Shown here: positions 45,294 to 54,134 of the stretch, one piece after another
Layout: each line of letters begins with the position of its first letter
Numbering within the stretch: position 1 is the stretch's first letter
Assembly: GCA_963826475.1 (NCBI GenBank)
Contig: CAWGXC010000003.1
Span: 1-64,000 of the forward strand
Reading direction: 5' to 3'
DNA: 64,000 bases
From: RHKX01 sp963826475
Lineage (GTDB): Bacteria; Actinomycetota; Thermoleophilia; Solirubrobacterales; 70-9
Position numbers and translations under genes: made by a program
The notes under the pieces: generated by a model
The model's database searches: none
The model's input: only the letters and a program-made list of their open reading frames with translations
What the model was told of the DNA's origin: nothing

Positions 45294-45343
45294 CGGTGCC
45301 TCCTCAGTAAGTCATTGGGTGGCGACGAGCCTAGGAGCGGGTT

Positions 45344-45373
45344 GGTCAACGCCCTCCCCGGCAAAGGTCAACG
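45344..45373. promoter_or_regulatory. Direct repeats, likely response-regulator box
   Basis: GGTCAACG occurs at 45344-45351 and again at 45366-45373, 22 bases apart (two helix turns), in the 140-base spacer between the divergent lipoprotein-ABC operon and the response-regulator gene. Tandem repeats on one helix face are the usual site for OmpR-type regulators. Confidence 0.5.
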
Positions 45374-45433
45374 GCGGGTAAGAGTTCCGTGAGGGGCGCC
45401 GGAAGCCGGGTTGAGGCCGCTACGGTCCCCGGC

Positions 45434-46099
45434 GTGGAGCTCCTGCTGATCGAGGACGACGACGCGATCGCGACCGGCCTGGAGCGAGTGCTGACCGACC
45501 AGGGAATGACGGTCCAGCGCCTCGCGAGCGGCCGGGGGGCCGTGGCGGCCGCGACGCCATCGGTCGGCATCGTCCTGCTCGACCTCGGGCTGCCCGACGT
45601 CGACGGGATCACGCTCTGCCGCGACCTGCGCCGGACCCGGCCCGACCTGGCGATCCTGATCCTGACCGCGCGCGCCGAGGAGATGGACGTGGTCGCGGGG
45701 CTCGACGCCGGCGCCGATGACTATCTGACCAAACCGTTCCGGCTCGCTGAGCTGCTGGCCCGGATCCGGGCACATGCACGCCGGCTCGAGTCCGCCAGCG
45801 CTGCACCGGCGGGCGAGCTCGTCGCCGGGGCGATCACGGTCCACGTCGAGTCCAGGCGCGCCTGGATCGACGGAGCGGAGATCGATCTGCGGCCCAAGGA
45901 GTTCGACCTGCTCGCGCTCCTGCTCTCCGCGGCCGGACGGGTGCTGACCCGGGAGCGGATCATGGGAGAGGTCTGGGACACGAACTGGTTCGGCTCAACC
46001 AAGACCCTCGACATGCACGTCTCGTCCCTGCGCCAAAAGCTCCCGGCCGGGGCGATCACGACGCTACGCGGAGTCGGCTACCGCCTCGAGGTCGAATGA
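45434..46099 (+). CDS. OmpR/PhoB family response regulator
   Basis: 221 residues, GTG at 45434. The receiver domain has the acidic pocket IEDDD, phosphoacceptor Asp50 in VLLDLGLP and Lys in YLTKPFRL. The C-terminal winged helix is LRPKEFDLLALLLSAAGRVLTRERIMGEVWD...RQKLPAGAITTLRGVGYRLE. Its stop overlaps the sensor kinase start (ATGA). The pair sits divergent to the lipoprotein-ABC operon, in the style of Bce/Mac systems, so it probably senses a compound or envelope damage and controls that transporter. Confidence 0.94.
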   Translation: MELLLIEDDDAIATGLERVLTDQGMTVQRLASGRGAVAAATPSVGIVLLDLGLPDVDGITLCRDLRRTRPDLAILILTARAEEMDVVAGLDAGADDYLTKPFRLAELLARIRAHARRLESASAAPAGELVAGAITVHVESRRAWIDGAEIDLRPKEFDLLALLLSAAGRVLTRERIMGEVWDTNWFGSTKTLDMHVSSLRQKLPAGAITTLRGVGYRLEVE

Positions 46100-47399
46100 G
46101 GCGGCGGATCCTGATCGCCATCGTCGGCGTCGCGGCCACCGCCGTGTTCCTGCTCGCTCTGCCGCTCGGCATCGCGGTTCAACGGCTCTACCGCGAGGAC
46201 GAGGTGCTGAAGCTGGAGCGCAACGCGACGGCCGCCTCGCGGGACTTCGATCCGAGCGCCAACCCGGGGGACCCGGTTGAGTTTCCCCGGACGCCGCCGG
46301 GGCCGACCAGATCGCCGCCTACTCACTCACCGGCCAGCGGCTCGGCGGCGCGGGCCCCGCACGGGCGGACCCGCTCGTGACGGAGACCATCTCGAGCGGG
46401 AACATCGGCGATGCGCTGGAGCCCGGAAGGCTCATCGTGGCCGTGCCCGTCCTCGGCGGCGAGCGGGTCGTCGGCGCGATTCGGGCCTCGCGGTCGACCG
46501 GCGAGCTCAACGAGCGGGTCCTGCACAGCCGCCTGCTGATCGGCGGGGCCGCGATCGTCATCGCCGCCCTGGCCGCCCTGGCTGCGCTGGCGCTCTCCCG
46601 CCGGCTCTCGCGGCCGCTCGGCGAGCTCGCGGAGGCGGCCGCGACCCTCGGCACCCACGGGTCCCCCGCTGAGTCGCCGCGCTCGGGGATCCGCGAGCTC
46701 GACATCGTCGCCGACGCGCTCGACGCGTTGGTCGCCCGCCTCGACGCTTTGCTGGCGAGGGAGCGCTCGTTCAGCGCCAACGCGTCCCACCAGCTGCGCA
46801 CCCCGCTGGCCGCCCTGCGGCTCGACCTCGAGTCCCGCCAGCTCGGCGGGGCCGAGCTCGACGAGGCCATCGCCCAGGTCGACCGGCTTGAGCGCACGAT
46901 CGAGACCCTCCTCGCCGCCTCTCGCGATAGGCCGGCGGATCGCGAGCCGTTCGTGGTTGACGATCTGCTCGAGGAGATCCGGCAGCAGTGGGTCGGCCCG
47001 CTCGCGGCGGCGGGGCGGGCGCTGGAGGTGGGTGCCGGCCGCGACGGATCCGAGGCCGCCGCATCCCGTTCCGTCGTTCGGGAGGTGATCGACGTGCTCG
47101 TCGACAATGCCCGCCGCCATGGACGGGGGACCGTCGGGATCCGCGGCCGTGTCGTCGGCGGGATGCGAGCGATCGATGTGATCGACCGCGGTCCGGGCGT
47201 CGAGCGACCCGACGAGCTTTTCGTCGGCCGGCATGGCGCCACCCACGGGATCGGCCTGGCGATCGCCCGGTCGTTGGCCGAGGGGGAGGGGGGGCGACTC
47301 GAGCTGACCGCGAACGGCGGCGGCGCGACGACCTTCACGTTGCTGCTCAGAGCCCCGCCGGCACCGGTGGAGGAAGGTGGCAAGCACGACGTCCCGTAG
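46096..47399 (+). CDS. Sensor histidine kinase, one frameshift
   Basis: About 434 residues after correction of one indel near 46290. The N-terminal helix is ILIAIVGVAATAVFLLALPLGIAVQRLY. A short extracytoplasmic loop follows (ADQIAAYSLTGQRLGGAGPARADPLVTET). The second helix is IGGAAIVIAALAALAALAL with a HAMP-like linker. The phosphoacceptor is SASHQLRTPLAALRL-type: NASHQLRTPL. ATP-binding boxes are VIDVLVDNARRHGRG and HGIGLAIARSLAEGEGG. It phosphorylates the adjacent response regulator. The loop is short, so the signal may be sensed in the membrane. Confidence 0.85.
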
Positions 47400-47432
47400 C
47401 CGCTCGCGATTGAGCGTCAGAATCCCGTCCAG

Positions 47433-48503
47433 ATGATCGAACAGCTCGTAGATCAGATCGAAGGACGCTTCCGCAAGCTCGAGGGCGAGATGTCGGATCC
47501 TGCCGTGATCGCCGATCGGGAGCGCTACGCCGCGGTCGGCCGGGAGTACAGCCAGCTCGAGGGTGCACATGCCCTCGCCCAGGAGTGGCGCAAGCTCAAC
47601 GATGACCTCGAGGGGGCCCGCGAGTTGCTCGCCGACGACGAGGACGAGGAGCTGCGGCGCGTCGTCTCGGAGGCGCCGGCGCGCCTCGAGGAGCTGGCCG
47701 AGGGCATTCGGCTGGCGATGGTCGAGAGCGATCCCAATGACGACAAGAACGTGCTGGTCGAGATCCGCGGGGGTGCAGGCGGTGATGAGGCGGCCCTCTT
47801 CGCCGGCGACCTCTACAACATGCTCACCCGCTACGCGGAGGAGCGTGGCTTCCAGACCGAGGTCCTCTCCCAGAACGCGGCCGAGGTCGGCGGATTCAAG
47901 GAGGTCACCTTCGCGATCAAGGGGGACGGCGCGTACTCCGTCTTCAAGTACGAGGGGGGGACCCACCGGGTGCAGCGTGTGCCGAAGACCGAGTCCCAGG
48001 GCCGGATCCACACGTCCACCGCGACGGTCGCCGTCCTGCCCGAGGCCGAGGAGGTCGATGTGGCGGTCGATCCGAACGACCTCCAAGTCGACGTCTACCG
48101 CTCCTCCGGGCCCGGTGGTCAATCCGTGAACACGACCGACTCCGCCGTGCGGATAACCCACCGACCGAGTGGGATCGTGGTCTCGATGCAGGACGAGAAG
48201 TCGCAGCTGCAGAACCGCGACAAGGCGATGCGCGTACTGCGCGCCCGCCTGCTCGAGAAGGCGATCGCCGACCAGCAGGCCGAGATCTCGGCGGAGCGCA
48301 AGTCCCAGGTCGGCACCGGCGAGCGCTCGGAGAAGGTCCGCACATACAACTTCCCGCAGGGCCGGGTCACCGACCACCGGATCAAGCTGACCAGCCACGC
48401 TCTCGATGAGGTTCTCGCCGGCAGCCTGCGCGAGTTCACCGACGCGCTCGGCAACGAGGAGAAGCGCCGCAAGCTCGAGGTCCAGGCCGCCGAGGGGCTC
48501 TGA
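47433..48503 (+). CDS. prfA: Peptide chain release factor 1
   Basis: 356-residue RF1, which reads UAA/UAG and triggers peptide release. The catalytic GGQ is at 228-230 in SSGPGGQSVNTTDSAVRITH. The stop-codon reading loop is PKT at 184-186 within HRVQRVPKTESQGRIHTS, a PxT form as expected for RF1. ATG at 47433. It is followed 2 bases later by prmC, which methylates the GGQ glutamine. The protein has no frameshift. Confidence 0.97.
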   Translation: MIEQLVDQIEGRFRKLEGEMSDPAVIADRERYAAVGREYSQLEGAHALAQEWRKLNDDLEGARELLADDEDEELRRVVSEAPARLEELAEGIRLAMVESDPNDDKNVLVEIRGGAGGDEAALFAGDLYNMLTRYAEERGFQTEVLSQNAAEVGGFKEVTFAIKGDGAYSVFKYEGGTHRVQRVPKTESQGRIHTSTATVAVLPEAEEVDVAVDPNDLQVDVYRSSGPGGQSVNTTDSAVRITHRPSGIVVSMQDEKSQLQNRDKAMRVLRARLLEKAIADQQAEISAERKSQVGTGERSEKVRTYNFPQGRVTDHRIKLTSHALDEVLAGSLREFTDALGNEEKRRKLEVQAAEGL

Positions 48504-48505
48504 GG

Positions 48506-49366
48506 TTGGCCGCCGCGACGTCGGCAGGCACGGTCGCCGAGGCCCTCGCCGCCGCGACGGCCGCCCTGGCGGCCGCCGGGGTCGACAGCCCGCGCCTCGA
48601 TGCCGAGCTGTTGCTCTCGGAGGCGACCGGCAGGGGGCGCGCGGCGCTCGTCGCGAGCCCCGAGGCGGGGGTCGAGCCCGCCGCCGCCCGATCGTTCGGC
48701 GCGATGGTGCGCCGCCGTGTCGGCCGCGAGCCCGTCGCCTACATCCTCGGTCGCAGGGGCTTCCGCGACATCGAGCTGATCTGCGACTCACGGGGCCTCG
48801 TGCCGCGGCCGGAGACGGAGCTGCTCGTCGAGGTCGCGCTCGCCATCGGGCCGGGCTCCGTCCTGGACGTCGGCACCGGCTCCGGCGCCATCGCCCTGGC
48901 GCTCGCCGACGAGCTGCCGGGCGCGGAGATCGTGGCGGTCGACGTCTCGCCGGAGGCGCTCGGGCTGGCGCGGGAGAACGCGAGCGCCCTCGGGCTCGCC
49001 GAGCGGGTCACGTTCGAGCTCGGCTCGCTGCCGAGCCCGCGGCACTTCGACCTCGTCGTCGCCAACCTCCCCTACGTCCGCGACTCCGAGCGGCGTTCGC
49101 TGGCGGCCGAGATCACCGAGCACGAGCCGCCGATCGCGCTGTTCGGCGGCGCCGACGGCCTCGATCCGATCCGCGGCCTGCTCGACGCGCTGACCCCGGG
49201 ATCGGCGCCGGCCGAGGCGGGGCTGGGGTGCGACGCGGTCGCGCTCGAGCTCGGCGAGGGTCAGGCGCCCGAGGTCGCGACGCTGATTGGCGCCGCCGGG
49301 TTCAGGAACGTCCGCACACACTGCGATCTCGCCGGGATCGAACGGGTCGTCGTCGGCGAGCGATGA
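48506..49366 (+). CDS. prmC: Release factor glutamine methyltransferase
   Basis: 286-residue SAM-dependent enzyme that methylates the GGQ glutamine of release factors. The N-terminal substrate domain (EALAAATAALAAAGVDSPRLDAELLL) is followed by the methyltransferase domain with VLDVGTGSGAIALALA (SAM loop) and VVANLPYV. The usual catalytic NPPY is NLPY here. The start is TTG at 48506, 2 bases after prfA. The stop overlaps the sua5 ATG (ATGA). Confidence 0.93.
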   Translation: MAAATSAGTVAEALAAATAALAAAGVDSPRLDAELLLSEATGRGRAALVASPEAGVEPAAARSFGAMVRRRVGREPVAYILGRRGFRDIELICDSRGLVPRPETELLVEVALAIGPGSVLDVGTGSGAIALALADELPGAEIVAVDVSPEALGLARENASALGLAERVTFELGSLPSPRHFDLVVANLPYVRDSERRSLAAEITEHEPPIALFGGADGLDPIRGLLDALTPGSAPAEAGLGCDAVALELGEGQAPEVATLIGAAGFRNVRTHCDLAGIERVVVGER

Positions 49367-50022
49367 GCCGGGTCGTCTCGATCGAGCGGGATGGCGCCGC
49401 CGCGGCGCGCTCGGAGCTGGAGCGCTGCGTCCTCGGGGGCGGCGTCGCCGTCTTCCCCGCCGACGGCCTCTACGGGCTCGCGTGTGACCCGCTCCGGGCG
49501 GCGTCGATCGAGCGCATCCACGCGATCAAGGGGCGCGACGACGGCAAGCCCTCGGCAGTCCTCTACTTCTCGGCGCTGCAGATGCGCGAGCTCTTCGGCT
49601 CCCTCGGCCCGCGCACCCGCGAGGCGCTCGGGGCCCTCCTTCCGGGTGCTCTCACCCTGGTGGTCGCAAATCCCGAGCATCGCTACCCGCTGGCGTGCCG
49701 CGCGGACCCCCAGCGCCTCGGGCTGCGCCTGCTGGGCGGTCCCCTCGAGGGTGCGGGATGCGCCATGTTCCAGACCAGCGCAAATCGAAGCGGGGAGCCG
49801 GCTCCCTCCAGCTTCGTGCAGGTCGACCCGGACGTGATCGAGGCGGCGGATCTCGCCATCGACGGCGGCGAGCTGACCGGCTTGCCGTCGACCGTCGTGG
49901 ACCTGAGTGACATCGAGGACGGAGGAACGTGGAGCATCCTGCGAGTGGGCGCCGTCGGGCCGGAGGAGCTGGAGCGCCTGATGGCCGCAATCTCCGCAGA
50001 TGGACGCGAGCGGGAGCCCTGA
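49363..50022 (+). CDS. Threonylcarbamoyl-AMP synthase (Sua5/YrdC/YwlC)
   Basis: 219-residue enzyme making threonylcarbamoyl-AMP from Thr, bicarbonate and ATP for the t6A modification of tRNA. The YrdC core shows GGVAVFPADGLYGLACDP, IKGRDDGKPSAVLYFS, ALLPGALTLVVANP, LGLRLLG and FQTSANRSGEPAPSSF. The usual KxR...SxN residues are present. ATG at 49363 is coupled to prmC. A long C-terminal Sua5 domain is absent, so it is the short TsaC form. Confidence 0.92.
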   Translation: MSRVVSIERDGAAAARSELERCVLGGGVAVFPADGLYGLACDPLRAASIERIHAIKGRDDGKPSAVLYFSALQMRELFGSLGPRTREALGALLPGALTLVVANPEHRYPLACRADPQRLGLRLLGGPLEGAGCAMFQTSANRSGEPAPSSFVQVDPDVIEAADLAIDGGELTGLPSTVVDLSDIEDGGTWSILRVGAVGPEELERLMAAISADGREREP

Positions 50023-50053
50023 GCCCACCGGGGCCGTTGCTACCCTCGGGCCG

Positions 50054-50521
50054 GTGCGCATCGCGATCGGATCCGACCATGCCGGCTACGAGCTGAAGGA
50101 GGCCGTGGCCCCGATGCTGCGCGAGGAGGGTCACGACCTGATCGACGTCGGCACCGACTCTCGAGAGTCCGTCGACTACCCCGATTACGCGGCGGCCGCG
50201 GCGCGGATGGTCGGCGAGGGTGAAGCCCAGTGCGCGGTCATCGTCTGCGGATCGGGGGTCGGGGTGTCGATCGTCGCCAACAAGGTGGACGGGGTGCGGG
50301 CGGTCAACGCCCATGACGCGGAGGAGGCCGAGATGAGCAGGCGCCACAACGACGCCAACGTGCTGACGCTCTCCGGCAAGCGCCTCAGTGCCACCGAAGC
50401 CGACCCGATCATCAACCGCTTCCTGGAAACGGAATTCGAAGGCGGTCGCCACGCCCGCCGAGTGCAGAAGATCGCCGCGATCGAGCGCGGCACGCAAACT
50501 TCAAACGACGAGGAGGAGTAG
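50054..50521 (+). CDS. rpiB: Ribose-5-phosphate isomerase B
   Basis: 155-residue enzyme interconverting ribose-5-P and ribulose-5-P. RIAIGSDHAGYELK and VIVCGSGVGVSIVANKVDGVRA hold the active site, with Cys65 as the catalytic base, and HNDANVLTLSGKRL closes it. I chose the GTG at 50054 because the upstream extension to 50000 is not conserved-looking and overlaps sua5. It ends one base before glyA starts. Confidence 0.95.
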   Translation: MRIAIGSDHAGYELKEAVAPMLREEGHDLIDVGTDSRESVDYPDYAAAAARMVGEGEAQCAVIVCGSGVGVSIVANKVDGVRAVNAHDAEEAEMSRRHNDANVLTLSGKRLSATEADPIINRFLETEFEGGRHARRVQKIAAIERGTQTSNDEEE

Positions 50522-51808
50522 ATGAGCGAGCTGCCCGAGGACTTCCAGACCGCCCCGCTCGGGGATGTCGATCCCGAGATCGCCGAGGTGCTGGACCGCG
50601 AGCTGCATCGCCAGCAGGCGACGCTGGAGATGATCGCCTCCGAGAACTTCGTGCCCCAGGCGGTGCTCGACGCGGCCGGCTCCGTGCTCACCAACAAGTA
50701 CGCCGAGGGCTACCCGGGCAAGCGCTACTACGGCGGGTGCGAGGAGGTCGACGTCGCCGAGAACCTCGCGATCGAACGCGCCAAGGAGCTGTTCGGCGCC
50801 GAGCACGTCAACGTCCAGCCGCATGCCGGCGCGCAGGCCAACAACGCCGTCTTCTCGGCGCTGCTCGAGCCGGGCGACACGATCCTCGGCCTGGCCCTCG
50901 ATCACGGCGGGCACCTGACCCACGGGATGAAGCTCAACCTGTCGGGAAAGCTCTACTCGCCGGTCGCCTACCACGTCGATCGGGAGAGCTACCGCGTTGA
51001 CATGAACGAGGTCGCCGCGCTCGCGGAGGAGCACCGCCCGAAGCTGATCATCGCCGGCTGGTCGGCCTACGCGAGGCAGCTCGACTTCCCCGCGTTCCGC
51101 GAGATCGCCGACTCGGTCGGCGCCAAGCTGATGGTCGACATGGCCCATTTCGCCGGCCTCGTGGCCGCCGGAGAGCACCCCAATCCGGTCGAGACGGCCG
51201 ACGTCGTCACGACCACGGTCCACAAGACGCTCTGCGGGCCGCGCAGCGGGATGATCCTCTGTCGCGAGGAGCTCGCGAAGGACATCAACCGGGCGATCTT
51301 CCCCGGCAACCAGGGCGGGCCGCTCATGCACATCATCGCGGCCAAGGCGGTCGCGCTGAGGATCGCCGCGACCGAGGAGTTCCGCGAGCGTCAGCGGCGG
51401 ACCATCGCGAACGCGAAGGCGTTCGCGGAAGGGCTCATGGAGGGTGGCGTGGGAGTGCTCACCGACGGCACCGACGTGCATCTCGTGCTCGTCGACGTCA
51501 CGGCCAAGGGCCTCGGCGGCAAGGAAGCCGAGGACCGACTCGACGAGATCGGGATCACCGTCAACCGCAACGCGATCCCGTTCGACGAGCGGCCGCCGAT
51601 GGATCCCTCCGGGCTGCGGATCGGCACCCCGGCCCTGACCACCCGGGGGCTCGGCGTCGACGACATGACCGAGATCGCCTCGATCATCAGCGCGGCGCTC
51701 TCGGAGGACTTCGAGTCCGAGCGGGATGCCCTGCGCGAGCGGAGCCGGACCCTGACGGAGACCTACCCCCTCTACCCGCAGCTCTCGCCGACGGCCCATG
51801 CGATCTGA
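50522..51808 (+). CDS. glyA: Serine hydroxymethyltransferase
   Basis: 428-residue PLP enzyme that converts serine and tetrahydrofolate into glycine and methylene-THF. The PLP lysine is Lys235 in VVTTTVHKTLCGPRSG; the commoner form is HKTLRGPR, so Cys replaces Arg here. ASENFVPQAVLDAAGSVLTNKYAEGYPGKRYYGG and HAGAQANNAVF are intact. ATG at 50522 directly follows rpiB with GACGAGGAG upstream. Confidence 0.97.
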   Translation: MSELPEDFQTAPLGDVDPEIAEVLDRELHRQQATLEMIASENFVPQAVLDAAGSVLTNKYAEGYPGKRYYGGCEEVDVAENLAIERAKELFGAEHVNVQPHAGAQANNAVFSALLEPGDTILGLALDHGGHLTHGMKLNLSGKLYSPVAYHVDRESYRVDMNEVAALAEEHRPKLIIAGWSAYARQLDFPAFREIADSVGAKLMVDMAHFAGLVAAGEHPNPVETADVVTTTVHKTLCGPRSGMILCREELAKDINRAIFPGNQGGPLMHIIAAKAVALRIAATEEFRERQRRTIANAKAFAEGLMEGGVGVLTDGTDVHLVLVDVTAKGLGGKEAEDRLDEIGITVNRNAIPFDERPPMDPSGLRIGTPALTTRGLGVDDMTEIASIISAALSEDFESERDALRERSRTLTETYPLYPQLSPTAHAI

Positions 51809-51813
51809 TTGAT

Positions 51814-52851
51814 TTGAAGATCTGGGTCGACTGCACCGCCGCGGCCCACCCTCTGGTGATGCGGCCGGTCATCGAGCGCCTGCGCGAGCGCGGCCATCAC
51901 GTCTCGATAACCGCGCGGGCCTACGGCCAGACCGAGGGCCTGCTCGATCGGCTCGGCCTCGAGTTCGAGTCGTTCGGCTCCCACGCCGGCGCATCGACCC
52001 TCTCGAAGGGTCTCGCCGTCGCGGGCCGGAGCGCCTCGCTGGTCCGCTGGGCGCGCCCCAAGCGGTTCGATCTGGCCGTCGCTCATGGCTCGGTCGACCT
52101 CGCGACGGTCGGCACGGTCCTGCGGATCCCCCAGGCGCAGATGCAGGACTACGAGTACGCAGGGCTGCAGCGTCGACTCGCCTGGCGCGCCGCTGCGCGG
52201 GTGATCGTGCCCGACTCGATCCCGCTCGGGCGCCTCGAGGCGGCGGGGGCGAAGGCATCCAAGCTGGTTCGCTACCCCGGCTTGAAGGAGGACTACTACC
52301 TCGCCGACTTCGAGCCGGATCCCGGCGTCCTGACGGAGCTCGGGCTCGATCGGGGCGGGATATCCGCTCGCCGCGCGGAGGACGATCGGGTCCTCGTCGT
52401 CGTTCGCCCGCCCCCCGAGACCTCCGCCTACCACGCCGACAACCCGCTCTACGAGCGGCTGCTCGACCGCCTCGCCTCCGACGCCAGGGTCGTCACGGTG
52501 CTGATCCCGCGAACCGAGGGGCAGGCCGAGGCGGCTCGTGGCCGCGATGGGAGGAGGCTGATCGTCCCCGAGCGCGCGATCGACGCCCAGAGCTTGATCG
52601 CCTACGCCGACGTCGTGGTCAGTGCGGGGGGGACGATGAACCGCGAGGCCGTCGCGCTCGGGGTGCCCGTGCGAACGATCTTCAGCGGCGCCATGGGCGC
52701 CGTCGATGAGCGGCTCATCGAGCAGGGCCTGCTGAGCGAGCTGCACGATCCCGGGTCGCTGGAGCTGGCGAAGCGAACTCGTGATCCGGGGCCGGTCCAT
52801 CCGCGGGACCCGGCCGTCCTCGTCGACGGAGTCCTCGCGGCCGTCGAGTAA
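51814..52851 (+). CDS. DUF354 family glycosyltransferase-like protein
   Basis: 345 residues, TTG at 51814 five bases after glyA. KIWVDCTAAAHPLVMRPVIERLRERGHHVSITAR is the GT-B-like N-terminal Rossmann strand of DUF354. RVLVVVRPPPETSAYH and SLIAYADVVVSAGGTMNREAVALGVPVRTIFSG form the C-terminal half with the GGTM motif. The family is thought to act in surface polysaccharide synthesis. Here it sits beside a wecA-like gene, which supports that role. The sugar is unknown. Confidence 0.87.
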   Translation: MKIWVDCTAAAHPLVMRPVIERLRERGHHVSITARAYGQTEGLLDRLGLEFESFGSHAGASTLSKGLAVAGRSASLVRWARPKRFDLAVAHGSVDLATVGTVLRIPQAQMQDYEYAGLQRRLAWRAAARVIVPDSIPLGRLEAAGAKASKLVRYPGLKEDYYLADFEPDPGVLTELGLDRGGISARRAEDDRVLVVVRPPPETSAYHADNPLYERLLDRLASDARVVTVLIPRTEGQAEAARGRDGRRLIVPERAIDAQSLIAYADVVVSAGGTMNREAVALGVPVRTIFSGAMGAVDERLIEQGLLSELHDPGSLELAKRTRDPGPVHPRDPAVLVDGVLAAVE

Positions 52852-52895
52852 CCTCGACGCCGGGGCAAAGACGCCGCGAGGGAGCCCCTCGACCG

Positions 52896-54134
52896 ATGCC
52901 AGAAACGATCGAAGCACCCTTCGCCTTCGCGGCGGCAGCCGCTATCGCTTGGCTCCTGGTGCCCCTCTCGGAGGCGATCGCCTGGCGGATCGGTGCGATC
53001 GACCGGCCTCGAGAGCGCAGCCTCCATCTCGCGCCGACGCCGAAGCTCTCGGGCATCGCGATCCTGATCGGCGTGGTCGCGTCGGCGGCCATCTTCCTGC
53101 CGTGGGAGGACCAGACGCGAGCGATCCTGATGGGCGCCGTCGTCATCGCCGCGGTCGGGGTGCTCGATGACGTCTTCGAGCTCCCCCCGTGGCTGAAGCT
53201 GCTCGGCCAGATCCTGGCGGCGATCATTCCGGTTCAGGCCGGCGTCACGGTGGACTCCTTCACCCTTCCCTTCATCGGCGGCGTCGATCTCGGAGCGACG
53301 AGGCTCTTCGACCTGCCGCTCGTCGGCCACGTCGATCTCGGTGAGGTCGGCACCGTGTTCGGGATCGTGGCGATGGCCAACGTCGTCAACCTGATCGACG
53401 GCGTCGACGGGCTCGCCGCGGGGGTGTGCGTGATCAGCGCCGCGACGCTGGCCGCGGTCGCGCTTTCGCTCGACCGCGATTCCGCGGGACTGCTCGCCGC
53501 GATCACGGCCGGTGGCGCGCTCGGCTTCCTTCGTCACGGCTTCCCGCCCGCCTCGAGCTTCATGGGCGACACCGGCTCGAACCTGCTCGGCTACCTGCTC
53601 GGCGTCGCGGCTGTTCAGGGTGCGCTGAAGACGAACGCCGTCGTCGCTCTTGCATTTCCGCTGATCGTGCTGGCGGTGCCGATCCTCGATACCGGCTTCG
53701 TCGTCGCCAAGCGGCTCAAGTACCGGCGTCCGATCTACGAGGCCGACACCTGGCACTTCCACCACCGCATGGCGAACATCGGCTTCTCCCAGCGCCGTAC
53801 GTTGGCCTACCTCTACGGGTGGACCATCGTGATGGCCGCGGTCGCTCTCGCGCTGCGCTTCATTCCTTACAGCGACGACCGGGGCCACTTCGATACGGAG
53901 TGGACCATCGTCATGGCGGCGATCCTCGTGACCGGTCTCGCCGCGAGCTTCTACGTGATCTACGTGCTCGAGATCCTCAAGCTACGCCGCTTCCGCTTCC
54001 GGCAGGTTGCGGCGAAGGGCATCGAGCTCGCGCCCGAAGACGTCGATCGCGGCGTCGAGCGGGAGCTGGAGACGGGTCAGTTCCAGGCGGTCAATACCGA
54101 GACCGGCGAATTCGAGGTCATCGACCCCGACTGA
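52896..54134 (+). CDS. Undecaprenyl-phosphate GlcNAc-1-phosphate transferase-like (WecA/MraY family)
   Basis: 412-residue polytopic enzyme that starts lipid-linked glycan synthesis by moving a sugar-1-phosphate to undecaprenyl phosphate. The motifs are GVLDDVFELP (DDxxE Mg site), NVVNLIDGVDGLAAG, SSFMGDTGSN and the HIH-type WHFHHRM loop. About ten helices precede a 70-residue cytosolic tail. It probably builds the first unit for a teichoic acid, arabinogalactan-like or other wall polymer. The stop codon meets the convergent gene's stop with no gap (TGATCA). Confidence 0.93.
   Translation: MPETIEAPFAFAAAAAIAWLLVPLSEAIAWRIGAIDRPRERSLHLAPTPKLSGIAILIGVVASAAIFLPWEDQTRAILMGAVVIAAVGVLDDVFELPPWLKLLGQILAAIIPVQAGVTVDSFTLPFIGGVDLGATRLFDLPLVGHVDLGEVGTVFGIVAMANVVNLIDGVDGLAAGVCVISAATLAAVALSLDRDSAGLLAAITAGGALGFLRHGFPPASSFMGDTGSNLLGYLLGVAAVQGALKTNAVVALAFPLIVLAVPILDTGFVVAKRLKYRRPIYEADTWHFHHRMANIGFSQRRTLAYLYGWTIVMAAVALALRFIPYSDDRGHFDTEWTIVMAAILVTGLAASFYVIYVLEILKLRRFRFRQVAAKGIELAPEDVDRGVERELETGQFQAVNTETGEFEVIDPD

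Noticed and set aside
40675..46330. True decay of the ABC/TCS module
   Set aside because: All catalytic motifs survive and every gene returns to whole codons after single-base corrections; decay normally also leaves substitutions at key residues and larger deletions.
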